The notes beneath the pieces are model-generated. The model ran no database searches, was not told the DNA's origin, and was given only the letters and a program-made list of their open reading frames with translations. A program made the translations under genes and the position numbers. Below are positions 33,111 to 46,122 of a DNA stretch of 64,000 nucleotides, in pieces. The stretch's first letter is position 1. Each line of letters opens with the position of its first letter. The DNA is taken from positions 7,192,001 to 7,256,000 of the forward strand of contig JAGPXD010000002.1 in assembly GCA_020746995.1 (NCBI GenBank), in the 5' to 3' direction. The stretch comes from Plectosphaerella cucumerina. Lineage: Eukaryota; Ascomycota; Sordariomycetes; Glomerellales; Plectosphaerellaceae.

Positions 33111-33411
33111 CATCTGCCCGGCACAATACGAAAAAGGTACCCATCTCCCGCGCCCTCATATCGTGAACTGAAAGTATGTGATTCTCAAACTACCAAACGC
33201 TATGTCGCATACTCCAACCATTCTCCTTTCCTTCCATGTGCTCCCCAGAAGAAAGTAATGCCATGAGGCTCGAAACGCCCCCAATGAATACCATCATCGC
33301 TATGCCGTCAAACCGCAGTACAAATATGAAAAGACAGACCGTTGAAAGAAAGCCCAGGGGAAAACGTCCACCGGGACCCAAACTCCATCAACGCCTCCGA
33401 AGAAAGAACTC
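33111..33411. other. Convergent intergenic region, dcc1 / RBR ligase
   Basis: 301 bp of AT-richer 3' UTR sequence with no gene. Confidence 0.55.
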
Positions 33412-35753
33412 CTACGCGTTTCTCGGCCCCGCGGCCCCCGCATGACCTTCCCCGCCAGGTGGCATCATCCATCTTCCTGGATCCAGGTCACGGTTGATGA
33501 TGGGAACCATACCCGCCGGCGCATACACCCCGCGCGGCTCTGCTCCATTCGGGTGCATGGGGACCCTACCCCTCAAGGCATGAGGCGGCATATAAGGGGC
33601 GAAGCCGATATAAGGGCCTCCTCCCATCCCATAGTTCATCGCAAACTGCAACCCCGGGGCGGCAGGGGCTGCCTCTCGATGTTGGAGCATCTGGGGATTT
33701 GGGGGGTAGACATCGGCAGCCCATTGGTGCATTCTGTTGTTGAACGCGCCGAGCGCGTCCCAATTTTGCTGACCGGGAACGTGTTGCGCAGGGCGTTGCA
33801 TCATTGCCTGGAATATTGGCAACGGACCCTCCGCTGCCTGCTGTGCTTGTGATTGTGCTGCTTGGAGTCGGAGTCGGGCTGCTGCGTCTGCTGCTTGCGC
33901 ATGTGCACGGTCTTCGTCTTCCAGGGCCATGGCTCTCCGTTGAAGGTCTGCGAGCCGCCTCTGCGCTTGTAGCTGCCTCGCTTCGTCCATCCTCGGATGG
34001 TTGTGGCCAGGAATCTCGAGATGATCGCGGCGTGGGTGCGGATGATGTCGCCCCCCCCTGCTTTTGCGCTGCTCGTCATCCTTTGCGACGGCTTCAGACA
34101 TGGATAGTCGAAGATGTTCTTCGTTGATGTTGGGGTTCTCAGCCACCAGCTCTTTTCGCGCCGCCTCCTCGGCCTGTGCAACCTCGGTCTCGTGCCGCAC
34201 TTCTTGGTCGTCAAACAGCGGGCAGTTCCCTGCCTTGCCGCCTCTGCTTGGGTCGTCAAAGTGGTCGTAGGCGCAGCTCTTGGAGCAGACGTAGCACTGG
34301 ACGTTGCCGCATCCCGAGCGGGTACACGTCATCTTGTTGCAGCCCTGCTCCTTGATGAATGGCGTGTTGCACTTGTTGCATTTGCGGATCATGGCCGCCG
34401 ACCTGGCCTCCTCGATGCGCCGCCGCGCCGACATGCCCTTCTCCTTGGCGATCTCCTCGCAGGTCTTGGGCAGGTGCGTCTCCTCCTTGCACAGCCGGCA
34501 TGACACGATGCCGCAATTGTCGCTCTCGCATCGGAACTCCTTGTCTTCCGTGATAGGCGGGTACTCGGCGGCAAAGGGGCAAAAGGGGCACCTCTCGAGG
34601 TTCTCGAGGCCGGCGAGACACAGCACCTCTTCGCACTCAAGCCGGTCCAGCGCCGCCGTCAGCTTGTCGTCGAGGAACCGCCGGCGCTGCGTCATGGAGA
34701 AGCCTCCGGAGCATCCATCTGTCGACATGCACTTGAGTTCGTGCTGCGTTTTGCCGACGATGTGCTCGGCGGTGGTTCGTGCACAGTCGACACAGAACAA
34801 CTAGATGAGGCCCTGCTGTCAGCTACATGGTTCTGAGGGAAAGGTATTCGATGGAGGGGGACAACTCACGTGGGCGACCTCGGCATCGCAAGACACCAGC
34901 TCGTCGACGATGTATTCCGAGCAACAGCACTCACAGTCGACAGTGTTACCGGCCGCCCGCGCACGGGACATCTTCTTCTCCTCCATGCGAAGGGCCTGTT
35001 GCGCGCTCTCGTGAGCAGCGTTCATGGCATCAAGGGCGACTCTGGAGGCGTGCAATTCTTGCAGAAGCTCCTTCTTCAGTGGATCGGACTCCTTCGCGAT
35101 GGTCTGTTGAATGTGTTGCCGGTCGTACTTGGGACACGGCGCCGTCAAGCTCTTCTTCATGCTCATTTTGGCAGGGCGTCCAGCTTCCCAGTCTTCTTGA
35201 ATCTTGACGAGAGCACCGTGCGTTACGAAAAGAACGTCGCCGTATTCGCTCATCAAAGACTTGATATCATCTACCCTGGCACGCGGAAACTCGTGGGAGA
35301 GCAATTTTCTTCTGTGGGAAAGGTCAGCTGGGGTGGCGGGGGCGTGGCATCAGTTTCATGGGGTGAAACGTACGAATAGGTGCGATAAACGTGGCCCTTG
35401 GGCTCCTGGCGGCGGCCGGGCGCATCATAGATGGCCGTCAGTTTGGACACCTCATCCTGTGGAGGTGGCGTCGGGTTCTTGGGCGGCGGGCTCCTCTTAC
35501 GCTTGCTGCCGTGGGGCGCCTTGTCGTAACTCGGGAGGCCGAGAACGTAATCGACGGCCGTGCCGGCATCAAGTTTGTTGAGGACGGCCACCTTCTCGAG
35601 GAAAACGGGGCACATGTCTGGGAAGAGGGCCCTCAAGGTAGCCCGACAATCATCCGGCTCAGGACGCTCGACGGGCTCCGACTCGGGACGCGCCCGCTCC
35701 TGGACCTCCACGTCGTCATCGTCCGAGTCGAGAAGACTGATGTACTCAGGCAT
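33412..35753 (-). CDS. RBR E3 ubiquitin ligase, RNF216/TRIAD3-like
   Basis: Predicted RING-between-RING ubiquitin ligase of 736 residues. Exons are 35753-35374, 35311-34870 and 34800-33412; introns are 62 and 69 nt, GT-AG. Splicing across intron 2 completes RING1, CECCCSEYIVDELVSC...HLFCVDCARTT. The in-between-RING follows, with CPFCPFAAEYPP and FRCESDNCGIVSCRLCKEETH. RING2 is IRKCNKCNTPFIKEQGCNKMTC, whose HRI-like third cysteine would carry the thioester, and it is extended by NVQCYVCSKSCAYDHF as in RNF216. A Gln/Ala/Arg-rich coiled coil and a Pro/Met/Gly-rich tail complete the protein. The N-terminus (MPEYISLLDSDDDDVEV) contains an acidic motif that could bind SUMO, which is an inference. 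An in-frame ATG at 35951 would add 66 residues; I prefer 35753 because the extension is not family-like. Substrates unknown. Confidence 0.85.
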
Positions 35754-37462
35754 GGTCACCAGATTTCCGTCGGAGAGGGCTAGGGGCGGTTGTTGAGTGA
35801 GAGCCGATGCTCTGCGAAAAGTTTCATGCGGTTTCGGATTCGCGCCTCTGTCCGGAGGCTGTCCAGAGTCTGGGGTGTAGGAGTGCCTGTGAAAGAGCCG
35901 CATATGGATCAGCTTATACACGAGCCTCTGGATCTTTTCCCGCTTAGACATGGTTGCGTTGTCGATGTCTCTCGAAGACTCTCGACGAGCGAGGCAGTCT
36001 GCATTCTTTTAATCTGCCCCCGAGGCATCTGCGAGATTCAAAATCTTCGAGGCCTCGCTTCGGTGGCGGGCCGTGGCGCCACGGGGCAGATTTCAGTGTG
36101 TCTCAGGGGGAAGGTGGCATGAACAAAGGAGCGAGGCTTCACTCACTGGGTGCACTAAGGGCCCGAAGACCCGCTGGGGCAGATGGCCGCTGTGGCGCCA
36201 GCCTGAATAAAAGTGTGTCGAAAAAAAATGAATGTCGTGAAGTAGGCGTGTGGTTGGCGGAGGTGTGGCGGGTTCTGGTAGAGAAGAACAGGCGAGGTAC
36301 CGCGGCAGGGATGAGGCGTTGTTTGCACCCTCACTCCCCACGCCTGCTTCGTCGAATGGCGCACCCTCTTGTCACGAAGAAACCACTGGAAATGCCGAGC
36401 GAGCGTTGTGAGAGATCTGGTGGACTGTCAGTAAATGCGAACGAAACTCTCCCAAGGCAGGCGCAGGCCGTCCAGCAAAGTCGTGCGGTTTCCATCAGGC
36501 TGGGGATCACGGGATGAAAGAGCGCCGCCCCAACGGGCAACATCCAGGGCTGTCCGGGACTTTCCCGACGAGACGGACATGGGCATGTACTCACTGCGGA
36601 TTCGGCTAGTGGTCTATCGCTTCCAATATCGACCACGGGACATAGGTGGGTGGATAGGGCATTGTCGGCTGGAGGGTTGAGGATGTGAAGAGGAGAGGAG
36701 GTGGCCGACGCCGCCTTGGAGTTGCGCCAGGTGCAGTAATTGGGCGGGTGCATGTCAAGGTTCCGTATGGCAGGAGCCATCTGCCCATTTCACTCACGGC
36801 CCGAGTGCCACTGGATGACGGTCAGGCGGCCTGTGTTGGTTTCGGTGGGGCTTAGTCAGCAACTGCACTTCACCGAGAGCACATGAGCAGATATCACGGC
36901 TTGGAGACATTAAACTTTAGATGTGCTTTGAATACTAGTCACCACAGACCTGTCTTGGTGTCACATCACGAATGATGTATCCTGGCAATGACCCCATAGA
37001 CATGAAGGGTCCTTTCAGGGCCCCCTTTCCTGCAGCAGCGCCGACCCTCAGCCAACACCAGCCTCCCATTCCTAGCAGCGGAGCCTCAATGGTCCACACG
37101 GCGTTTGTCCTTTGTTTGCACCAACAGAACCCCCCAGGGACAAGACATGTCACTTCACAAGGCATCTCAAAAAGTGGCGGCCATTATTAGATTTTTCGCA
37201 CTTCGAACCTCGGTCGACATGTACATACAGCTCCGTCTCCAGACCATGCCAAAAAAAAAAAAAAGCCAAAAAAAAGTGTAGTGACCTGGCATTCGATGTG
37301 CCGAGGAGGAAAACTGAGAATCGCGCCGCACCATATGCTCCCGTAATGACTGAGGGGGTATCGTATCCAGAGTATGCAGACCAAAAGAAAACATGCCGCG
37401 CCGCCCCGAAGGGCAGAATCAAACAAATATGCGAACCGGGTGTGAATGCAAAAAACAAACGC
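35754..37462. other. Intergenic region between RBR ligase and Ca2+-ATPase genes
   Basis: 1.7 kb. It holds the RBR ligase promoter (left; the frame is open to an upstream ATG at 35951) and the 3' UTR of the calcium pump (right). A 14-nt and an 8-nt A run lie at 37251-37275. No supported gene; the longest frame (36331-36780, minus) has no recognisable features. Confidence 0.5.
37251..37275. repeat. Homopolymer A tract
   Basis: Fourteen A residues, GCC, then eight A residues. On the sense strand of the calcium pump gene this is a T-rich tract about 190-210 nt past the stop codon. Confidence 0.9.
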
Positions 37463-40400
37463 TCAAACCGCCTTTTCGACGTCCCTCTCCGGGGAGATGA
37501 CGATCGCGGGGGCAGCAGGAGTCTCCTCTGAGACCTTCTTGCCCTCCCGCTGCTGCTGCTGCGACGACTGCTCCACTGCAGCCGTCTCCGTCTCCTCCTC
37601 GTCCTCCTCCTTCTTCTTGAAGACCTTGCGCCAGGTGCTCTTGATGGGGCGGCCGATGGCAGAGAAAGTACGGTCCCAAACCCGGGCCAGAGGCCTGTAC
37701 ACGAACAGGAAGGGGGTGCCGACAGTCCTGGCGATGGCGGCAAACCACTCGTCGGGGAACAGACGGATGAGAATGGCCATGGGGATCGAGAAGAGCGCCA
37801 GGACCACACAGATGGCCCACTGAGTTCCGTCAATCTTGGTGATGTTGAAGGGCTCGCCACCGACGAAGATGATGGCGATCTGCGCGCCGACCATGACACA
37901 GTTGATGCCGATGAAGAACTGGTTGCGGTGCAGACCCTCGAAGATGTTGAACTTGTTGTCGAGACGCCTGTTGTTGAACTCGTTGAAGATCTGCATCCAG
38001 ACGAACGTGTTGAAGATCATCGTATCGAGCTCGAGCTGCTTGGTGGCATCGTTGGAGTCGTAGCCGAGGATTCTGGAACCAGCGAAGTGCAGGATCAGGG
38101 TGGCTGTCAGCTGGAAGATGGCCTGGCCGATGATCATCTTCCACATGTTGGTGGTGATGAGAGGCGCGCTCTTTCCCTGCGGCTTGCGGTCCAGGATCTT
38201 CTCCGTCGGCGGGTCGGTGGCGAGGGCGAGAGCGGCAAACGTATCCATGATGAGGTTGACCCAGAGCAGTTGCACGGCGGTCAGGACAGACTTCATCTCA
38301 GGGTCCGAGACGGCCGAGATGAAGGCAAGGAGAACAGCGGTGATGTTGACGGTGATTTGGAACTATTCTGGTCAGTCTCTGGTCTCATGCAGTATTGGAA
38401 GTGAATGAAAACTTACCTGGAGGAACTTCTGGACGGCATCGTTGACAGCACGTCCCCACTTGAGGGCCGTCAGGATCGAAGTGAAGTTGTCGTCCATCAG
38501 CACAATAGCAGAGGCCTCCTTGGCGACCTCAGTACCACTGATTCCCATCGAGAAACCAACATCGGCCGTCTTGAGCGCAGGCGCATCATTGGTACCGTCA
38601 CCAGTAACAGCAACAGTCTCGCCCATGGCCTTGAGAGTGGCGACAAGGACCCTCTTGTCCTCAGGCGAGGACCGAGCCAGCACCTGGAGGTGGGGAAGCT
38701 TCTCCCGCATCTGCTCCTCGGAGAGCGTCCTGAAGACGGGTCCCTCCATGATCAGGCCACCCTCGGTGTAGATGCCACATTCGGTGGCGATAGCCTGCGC
38801 GGTGACGGCGTTGTCACCAGTAACCATCCTGACGGTGACACCAGCGCCCTGCGCCTTGAGCACAGCCTGAGGAACACCGGGGCGGACGGGATCCTGGATG
38901 CCGACGACACCCAGGAAGGTCAGGTGGTTGAGCACAGCCCCAAGCTCCGCGTGGCCATCCTTGGACTCAACGTTGGCCGGGGGCCATGTTGGGTAGTCCT
39001 GGGAGACGAGTGCGATGGTGCGCAGAGACTGCTTGGCGTATTCGTTGATGGTGGTCCGGAGCTGGTCGTGAGCGGCCTCGGTCATGGGCACAGCCTGGAG
39101 GGTGCGGAGGTCGGTCCTCTTGTCGCAGTACTCGAGCAGGATCTCCGAGGCACCCTTGACGAGCAGGCGGAAGCCCTCTCCACCGCGGAGCCTGATGACA
39201 GCGCCCATGCACTTCTTGCTCGAGTCGAAGGGCATCATCTGCACAATCTCCTCGTTGGCGCGCGTCTCGGAGAGCGATCCCATGCCCAGGTGAGTCTTGG
39301 CCAGAGTGAGCATGGCCGTCTCCGTCTTGGATCCGATGAAGGTGGCCTCGCCGTCCTCGACACCCTCAAAGGCCGTCGAGTTGATGGCGACAGACTGGAT
39401 GATCAGAGTCTTGGCCTCATCCGAGAGAGACTGCACAAAGTTGTTGACGCCGCCAGCCTTCTCCGAGTCGGCCTTGGAGAAGCCCTCGTCACCGAAGGTG
39501 CCAGCGACAACCGTCATCTTGTTGGTAGTGAGGGTACCGGTCTTATCAGAGCAGATGGTCGTAGCGTTGCCCATGGTCTCGCAAGCGCGCAGCACCCTGA
39601 CCAGGTTCTTCTCCTTCAGCAGGCGAGTAGTGGCGAATGCGAGGGCGAGGGTGACAGCGAGAGGCAGTCCTTCGGGGACGGCGACAACGATGATGGTGAT
39701 GGCGACGATCAGGATGTCCATGAACTGGCTTCCCTTTTCGGAGGACGTGAGGGTGCTGTTCTGGAGCTGCGCGGCGAAGCGGAAGAGCAGGACGAAGAAC
39801 AGGAGAGCGGCAGCCGAGAAACCAAGCTTGGCGATAGCCATCGCCAGACCACCCAGCTTCTTCTGCAGGGGCGTAGGGTCCATCTCCGTCCGGACAGACA
39901 TCATGATCTTGCCGAAGCTCGAGTTGGTGCCAACAGAAGTAGCGACGTACGTACCAACACCCTCGAGGACCTTGGCGCCAGACAGGATAAAGGGGTCGAG
40001 GTCCTTGGAGAAGTTGCCGGAGCGGATCATCTGGTAGGCGTGTTCGCCAGCGGTCTTCTTCAGGGCGTCCGACTCGCCGGTGGCGGAGGATTCGTCGCAC
40101 TTAAGGTCATGACCTTCGATGAAGATACCGTCGACAGGCACCAGGTCGCCAGGCTCGAGGTGCAGGACGTCGCCAACGAGGATGTCATGGACGTTGATCA
40201 TGAAGGACTTTCCAGAGCGGACAACCTTGACCTCCCTGTCATCCTTCTTGGCGTTGAGCTTGACAAAGGCACGCTCCTTCTGCCAGTCGTTGAGCGAACC
40301 AACCAGGGTGACGATGATGATGGCAACACAGATGGCGACACCCTCAACCCAGTCGACGCCGTAGCCGTGGCTGACGGTCTCGTAAATGCCGAGAGCAAGA

Positions 40401-41161
40401 GAGATAACGGCGGCGCCGGTAAGCAGGATCAGGACGGGATCCTTGTAGGCCTCCCAAGCAAGCTTGTACAGCGGAGTGGCCTTCTTGGCGGGCAGCCTGT
40501 TGCGGCCGTAGATGCGTATCCGATCTTGGAAACCGTCGCCATCGGTAGGGTGGGGCTTCAAGCCGGTGACGCCGGCGGGAAGCTCGTTGTGGGGTGCCTT
40601 GTGGCCGGTAGCATCTTCGAAGCTCACGACAGCGGGCACGCCGGCCTCATCTGAGCTGAGACCGGCCTTGAGATCCGTCTGCAGGCCCTTGGCGATGCCG
40701 CTGATGCCACCGAGAGCGTGGTAGGCGGAAAGCGACTTGGGGTTCAGCATCTTGTTGAGATGGCCGGGGCTGAAGGCGAATGGGCTGTTCTGGACATGGA
40801 AGTCGCCCTCCGAACCCGGGTCGGGCCGGAGGGCCGACTCGGTGTCCTCGATGAGGACGCTGGAGCTCCGGGAACGCACGCTGGGGGCGATGGTGCTGCC
40901 GCCGAGAGGGGTGAGGAAGGGGTTGTTAGAGTGTGTTGATACAGTGGGAGAGGGAGCTATCGTCTCATCGTCTCCAGAGGTGCGGGGGCGCGAGGTGCTG
41001 AGATGCAGGTTGGGCGGTGCGAGACTGTCGGAGCGGTTTCTCGACGAGGTGGCAGGTGTCTGGGAATGGCCCGAGGCAGGCTCATCCTCCTCTGTCGGCG
41101 CCTGTATCGTAGGCGTCTCGACCATGAGCCGGGGTGGTGTGAGGTTGTTGTGGCTCGCCAT
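37463..41161 (-). CDS. pmc1: Calcium-transporting P-type ATPase, PMC1 type (P2B)
   Basis: Membrane pump of 1214 residues that exports cytosolic Ca2+, in fungi usually into the vacuole. Exons are 41161-38417 and 38362-37463 (intron 54 nt, GTAAGT...TAG), joining KFLQ to FQITVNITAVLL. The first 200 residues are a Ser/Thr/Pro-rich cytosolic tail. The actuator loop carries CDESSATGES (TGES at 361-364). The calcium-site helix is VVAVPEGLPLAV (PEGLP 496-500), and the phosphorylation motif is ICSDKTGTLT with Asp539. The hinge GDGTNDAPALKTADVGFSMG precedes the second membrane block. WVNLIMDTFAALALATDPP marks transmembrane helix 6 with the Asn/Asp ligand pattern of PMCA-type pumps. The tail ends with a Lys/Glu-rich coiled segment. 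On the opposite strand a long frame is open over exon 1, a codon-usage shadow. No calmodulin site was verified. Confidence 0.93.
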
Positions 41162-44100
41162 TGTGACGTGATGTGTGTGTGTCTAACTCTCGTGTTGATG
41201 AGAGAGACTCCAGATGGTTGTTGTATGTGAGAGATCTAAGAGGTGCCACACCCTTGGCACGCAGGTGCAATGTATGATATACGCCGGAGAAAAGCTTGGG
41301 TGGCGGCAGTGCGGGAGGCCTGGCGATCCGGGTGACGGTGAGCCGGAGGAGTGGTGTCGTAGGAGGCCCTCGTGGCCTTGGTTTGAGGTGGCTCTGCGCC
41401 TCTTCTTGAAGCCCCGGTGTAGCTGACTCGGCCTTGGTGTACCTAGGCGGACACAGTGGCAGCGGCTTGTTGCGAGAGAGAAGTGGGCTCGACCGTGGGC
41501 TGTGCTGATGAGATGTGAAGATCTGGAACCCACAAGTTCGCCCGAGCAAGGTAGGAGGTCAGGAACTCATCAAAGCCGTGGCAACGCGAAGGGCGATTCG
41601 AGGCATGCAAGCGCGATCCAGGCGAGATTGAGCAGGTGAAGAGGGAGAGATGGGTAAAGTCAGGTTAGGGGAGGGAGCTCGGGGGAGAGAAAGTTCTGAG
41701 GTGGGACTGGGGTGTGTAATGAGGCTGTGCAGGCGCACCAACGTCGAGCATACGGACGGTGCCTGGTTGGGGCAAATATTGGACGGCGGCAGCGGTCTGG
41801 AGGCCGAGACTAGAGGAGTGACAAGGGGACCGGAGACGTGGGACGGGAGAGAAAGTCGGGGCGGTTAGTTATGTCATTGACGAGGGGGCAGAAGTAGAGC
41901 AAGCAAGCAAGCAGACAAGCTCCCCACGCGCGGCACAATGGTCAAGATGCTGGTCTGTATGGCGCCCGGGGGCGTCGATTAAGCTTGTGTCGCCCGAGTC
42001 TTGGCGTGCGGACTTTGCAAACCCTTCCCACTGGAGGGGGTGGACGATCGGAGGGGGGAAGTGCTTGGTTGCCATGGCCAGGACGGAGAATGATTCGCCC
42101 CCATCCACAAGAGCTTCCAATGAGGTTTCGGGAGGCAGCCGCTGGGTGCGCGGGTCAATGAGGCAGTGCAAAGCACGCGAGTGGGAATAAGCCCCGAAGC
42201 CCAGTCAGTGAGCGAATTACGCCAAGCAAAGGCGCCCGACAGGTGCTGTGTCGGAGGCCCGTGTTGAAACGGTCGGTTTGGTTTCCTCGGACCGTGTCCA
42301 GTTCGCAAAGGAAGGGGGAATGCTGGGAGACGAGCATGTCTGTTCGGGTCTCAGGAGCCAAAATCTGATGCCCCGCCGTATCCGAGGGTTTGTTTGTTGA
42401 TGATGCGAGGTTGAAAGAGAGCCGCCTCCTCCCCGTCGCCGAGAGGAACCGACCGAACCTAAGCAGCATGCCAGCTGGCCTGGGCTGCGGCACTTGAACG
42501 GGGTCGTCTCGGGTCTGGACGGGGGGCTGGCGGGACACTCGCTGGAGCTCTAGACATCGGAGCCAAGAAATCGAACCAAGCCTCGCATTCTCACCGCCAG
42601 AGAAGAGAGATCGGCCGCTTGGTTGACCACCTTCGTGACAAGTAACGACTCGTGCCGTTTCCTTCTTCTTCCCCAGCTGTTCTCTCGCATCGGTCGTGCA
42701 GCACTAGGTATCATCATCAGCATGGTTGTCTGCAGGATCCCGTCACATCAGAGTCAAGGGCACACACCTAAACCACCCCCCCTGGACGCTGAGGTGCATG
42801 CCGCAACAACCCCGCCGCCAGCCGGCATGGCTTGTTGGTGAGCTTCCCCTGCTGGTCAGTGTCAGTGTCCGTCCCACGCGTGGGCCGTGGCTCCAGCCGG
42901 TTCGTGATGATGGGCGGGGTGGAGGCAGCCACCACCAACTCCACGTCTCGCCCCCTTCTGGCGACTGAGAGCACGGGGTACGCCTGTTGAGCGCCCGAGC
43001 TAGCCAGAGGGCCCCACGAGCTTGTTGGCTTTTAGTGTTTCTTGTGCTTCTGACTGCCCGTCGGTCGGTCTTCCAGCCGAGCCAGACCTGGCTGGGCCAG
43101 TGGCCAGTGGCCATCCGTGAGGCGCAGCTTCTGTCTTGTGGCCCCTTTCGCAGGCTTTCGCCGCCTGCGACGTGTCGCGCCGTGTCATTTCGAGGGCCTC
43201 CAACGCCGCAGTGCACTCGTAGTCGTAGTCGTCGGCCTTGTACGCAAGCCGAGAGGGCTGGTGCTCGTTGCCTGGGCCGCGGAAAAGCGCTGCGGATGTG
43301 GTTCTCCCCGGCGACAGTCCCTCGACGAAATTCCATATTCCCCGCGGCCTTCTTTCCTTCCTCCCTCCAAGATGTGCAGAAACGGGCAAGAGGCCGCCTG
43401 CGCGTGTCATTGGTCAGACGTCCGCCAAGCATGGCGAAGCAGACGCCACACCACTTTGAGCCCGCCCGGTTGATGTCATTGGCCCCGGGGCATCCAGTGT
43501 AAGCGCTACGATCATTGGTCAAGCACGCCCGAAACCCGCCGTCCCAGTGCCAAGCTGCAGCAGGAGCACCCTGAAGCCAGTGTTTGACCCTGGGCAGCTG
43601 CATCTTGACTTCACCTCAGACAGCAGGAGCGACCCCGTTGCCCGTCTTCGGGGGGCGGCAGGGGCCTGAGGATGGACCTTCCCCTTTTGCCAAGCAATAA
43701 AACCGGCGATGGCGCCCGTCGCTCTGCGGGAACATCAGGAGCTTAAATTTACAAGCCCGACAAACTCGGAGCCCGTGCCCACCAAACCGCCTCCCCCTTT
43801 CGCCTTGGCGCGACATTTTGTTTCCTTGGTCGCAGTTGGATTTCTTGTTCTGATGCTCAGGGGCTGCAGCAAGACAGACGCCGTCGCTAGCAAGTAGCAT
43901 CCCGCCGAGACAGGCCGGCGCACGCCATGGTGATGTCGGGCCCGGCCCGAATCCACCCCGTCGCTGCACCGCCCTCTCCGCGGCGACATTTCCCGTGTCA
44001 GTCCAGCTCGAACCAAGCCGGCGGGCATCACAATCACTGGTGGTTGGCTCTCCCGGCAGTGACAGAGTCCGACAGGCGCAAAGTCAGTGTTTCCCGACAG

Positions 44101-46122
44101 CAAACTCGCAAATACGAATGCGGACCACGAAGACGACGAGTCCGAACCTTGATTCATTCACCGTATTGCACAGCCCCCGTCGAGGGGAGTACATGTCGGA
44201 CCGTTTCCGTCCCGTCCGCGACGGGAGTCGGTCGGTACGACGTTGGACAACAAGCTGACCTTGAAAGTTCGGTCTCGTGGATCTCGGGCATGTCATCGAT
44301 GACCTTTATCGACTTTCGAAATCACAACACCTACAATCCTGCACTTGGATGTTTCTGACGTCGTCAGCACTTCCGTTCCACGCGCCCGCAGGCGAAGTAG
44401 GATCCCTCTCGCGCATTTGACCCTCTTCCTCCAACTCCTGCGCAGCCGCCGGCTTTCTTTGCGGGCCACCCCCACGGAGGACTTGTTGTTCCTCCGAGCG
44501 TGGCTGAGTCTATCCCAAGATGTATCCTCGACAATTGCAGCTCACCACTGCCGGGCGCAGGTGCCACCGAAACGTCCGAAGGGCCGTCCTTCTGTTCCTG
44601 GTCTCTGAGGGTCCGCACCCAGGCTCTGCCCGGGCATTATTCATGACTCCGTGATTGTACCATCCGCGAAGGGTCCCGCATACAAACCTCATTACCGAGC
44701 GCCCATGGGTCCAATTTGCGATCCTATATTACCAGTCCTTCACATGTCTGCTTCGCCATCTTCTGTTCGTCTGTCGCGATAACACTACTGTCGATCGATT
44801 CCCGATGGGAATGCCCGACAAGTGGTGCAGACTGGTTGCACCAACACTTGCTGAGTTAGCTCTCCCGCAAGTTCTTTATGGGGCGCGGTTCGTCCAAAGT
44901 GCCGAATTACTGCGGATTGTGTCTCCGCGTCGGCAGATTGGTTTCAAATTGCGACACCAGTATGCCAAGCTGCCTTCGGTGTCGACTTCACACTTTTCGC
45001 CTTGTTCTTGGTATCAGGCTGAGTCTGCCCGTTGCAGGATAATCGAAAATGTAGTGTGGCGAGGCTTTATCTCAGAGGCGCTGCACTCAGCCTCAGGTTG
45101 CTGGAGTTGGTGTCACTCTGCCTTACCGCCCACAAACACGCCAAATAAAACAACAGCATCAGCCTACGTAAAACAGCATCAGCCTACGGGACAGAGTTCT
45201 CCCGTTGTCTGTTTTCTCGCAAAGGTCCGGTATACGTGGAATTCTTGAGCCTGTCTTGGGCGAATGCAAGGGGCAGGCCTGCGGCCTGAGCCGCAGTCGT
45301 AAACCGGAAGGCTTTCGACGTAGGTAGGTATACTATGAAACCGTCTTAAAAGTGACTTGATGGCATATTCACAGCGTAAGCAGCCATTTTACATTTCTTC
45401 TTCGCATACAGGCTCAATATGGATGATGACTGCTGGACCTTGCGGATTTAACCAACCTAAGTCGGCAATCATTCCTCTCACCTCCACTGGCTGGAACGGT
45501 TTTTCTGGCCTCCCTGGTGTCTTTTTGCAGATTTTACATCAAGCATTAGGAAGGATCGACGATTTTGCTGACAGGACAAGATCGCAATTGTGAACACAAA
45601 AACATCGAAACCATGATCCAACCTCCCACCCGGTGTGTCAGTCAGGCCGGTCGCAGACAGAGAATCCAGGCCCAAATCTAGTCAAACTCCCATGAACTCC
45701 GTGGCCTTCACGGACTTAACAAGTCCGTCCACTGATTGCATCGCAGTCTGTGAAACACAGCCAAGACGTAATATAGCAGACGGGAAAGAAGCATTTGGCA
45801 CTTTCCAATTGACGGGTGAGCCACGGATGCAGGTGTGCCGCTTGCTAGGCCATGATTGGTCAGATCTTCCCCAAGCCCCGCTGATCGGAAGATTTTGGCC
45901 AATTAGAGATATCGGACTCAAACGCCAAGCTCCGCCATCATGATGAGCCATCGTGACAATCGATCATCCTGTTAAGAACGACCACTGTAGAGAGCAGCAG
46001 CAGAGGGGAAAGAAATCGACAAAAAGACTGGGAATGTCCGCGGGCAAGTGATTCTTGACATCAAAATCGCCAACTGTCACTTCTTCACGATCAAGTTTCC
46101 TTTTTGGAACCCCTTCGCTCCC
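41162..46122. other. Gene-poor interval of about 5 kb
   Basis: The largest gene-free stretch, between the divergent calcium pump and MFS genes. It includes two promoters. The left half (to about 44300) is GC-rich and similar to other intergenic sequence here. The right half (about 44650-46000) is AT-richer, with many short frames. The longest frame is 42743-43603 on the minus strand (286 codons from an ATG). It overlaps a 171-codon plus-strand frame and is Arg/Trp/Cys-rich without family features, so I do not call it a gene. No transposon ends, tRNA or rRNA seen. A non-coding transcript cannot be ruled out. Confidence 0.5.
45152..45188. repeat. Short direct repeat, 17 bp twice, period 20
   Basis: AACAGCATCAGCCTACG occurs at 45152 and again at 45172, separated by three bases, within the AT-richer half of the gene-poor interval. 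No function evident. Confidence 0.85.

Noticed and set aside
38405..40654. 749-codon open frame on the plus strand
   Set aside because: It lies exactly antisense to the calcium ATPase coding exon, whose motifs are certain. Long antisense frames are expected over GC-rich coding sequence, and this one has no family features.
44655..45248. 197-codon frame in the gene-poor interval
   Set aside because: It opens at TTG rather than ATG, has no family features and includes the short direct repeat at 45152-45188.
41162..46122. A decayed transposon in the gene-poor interval
   Set aside because: I looked for terminal repeats, reverse transcriptase or transposase frames and strong AT enrichment typical of RIP, and found none convincing by eye.
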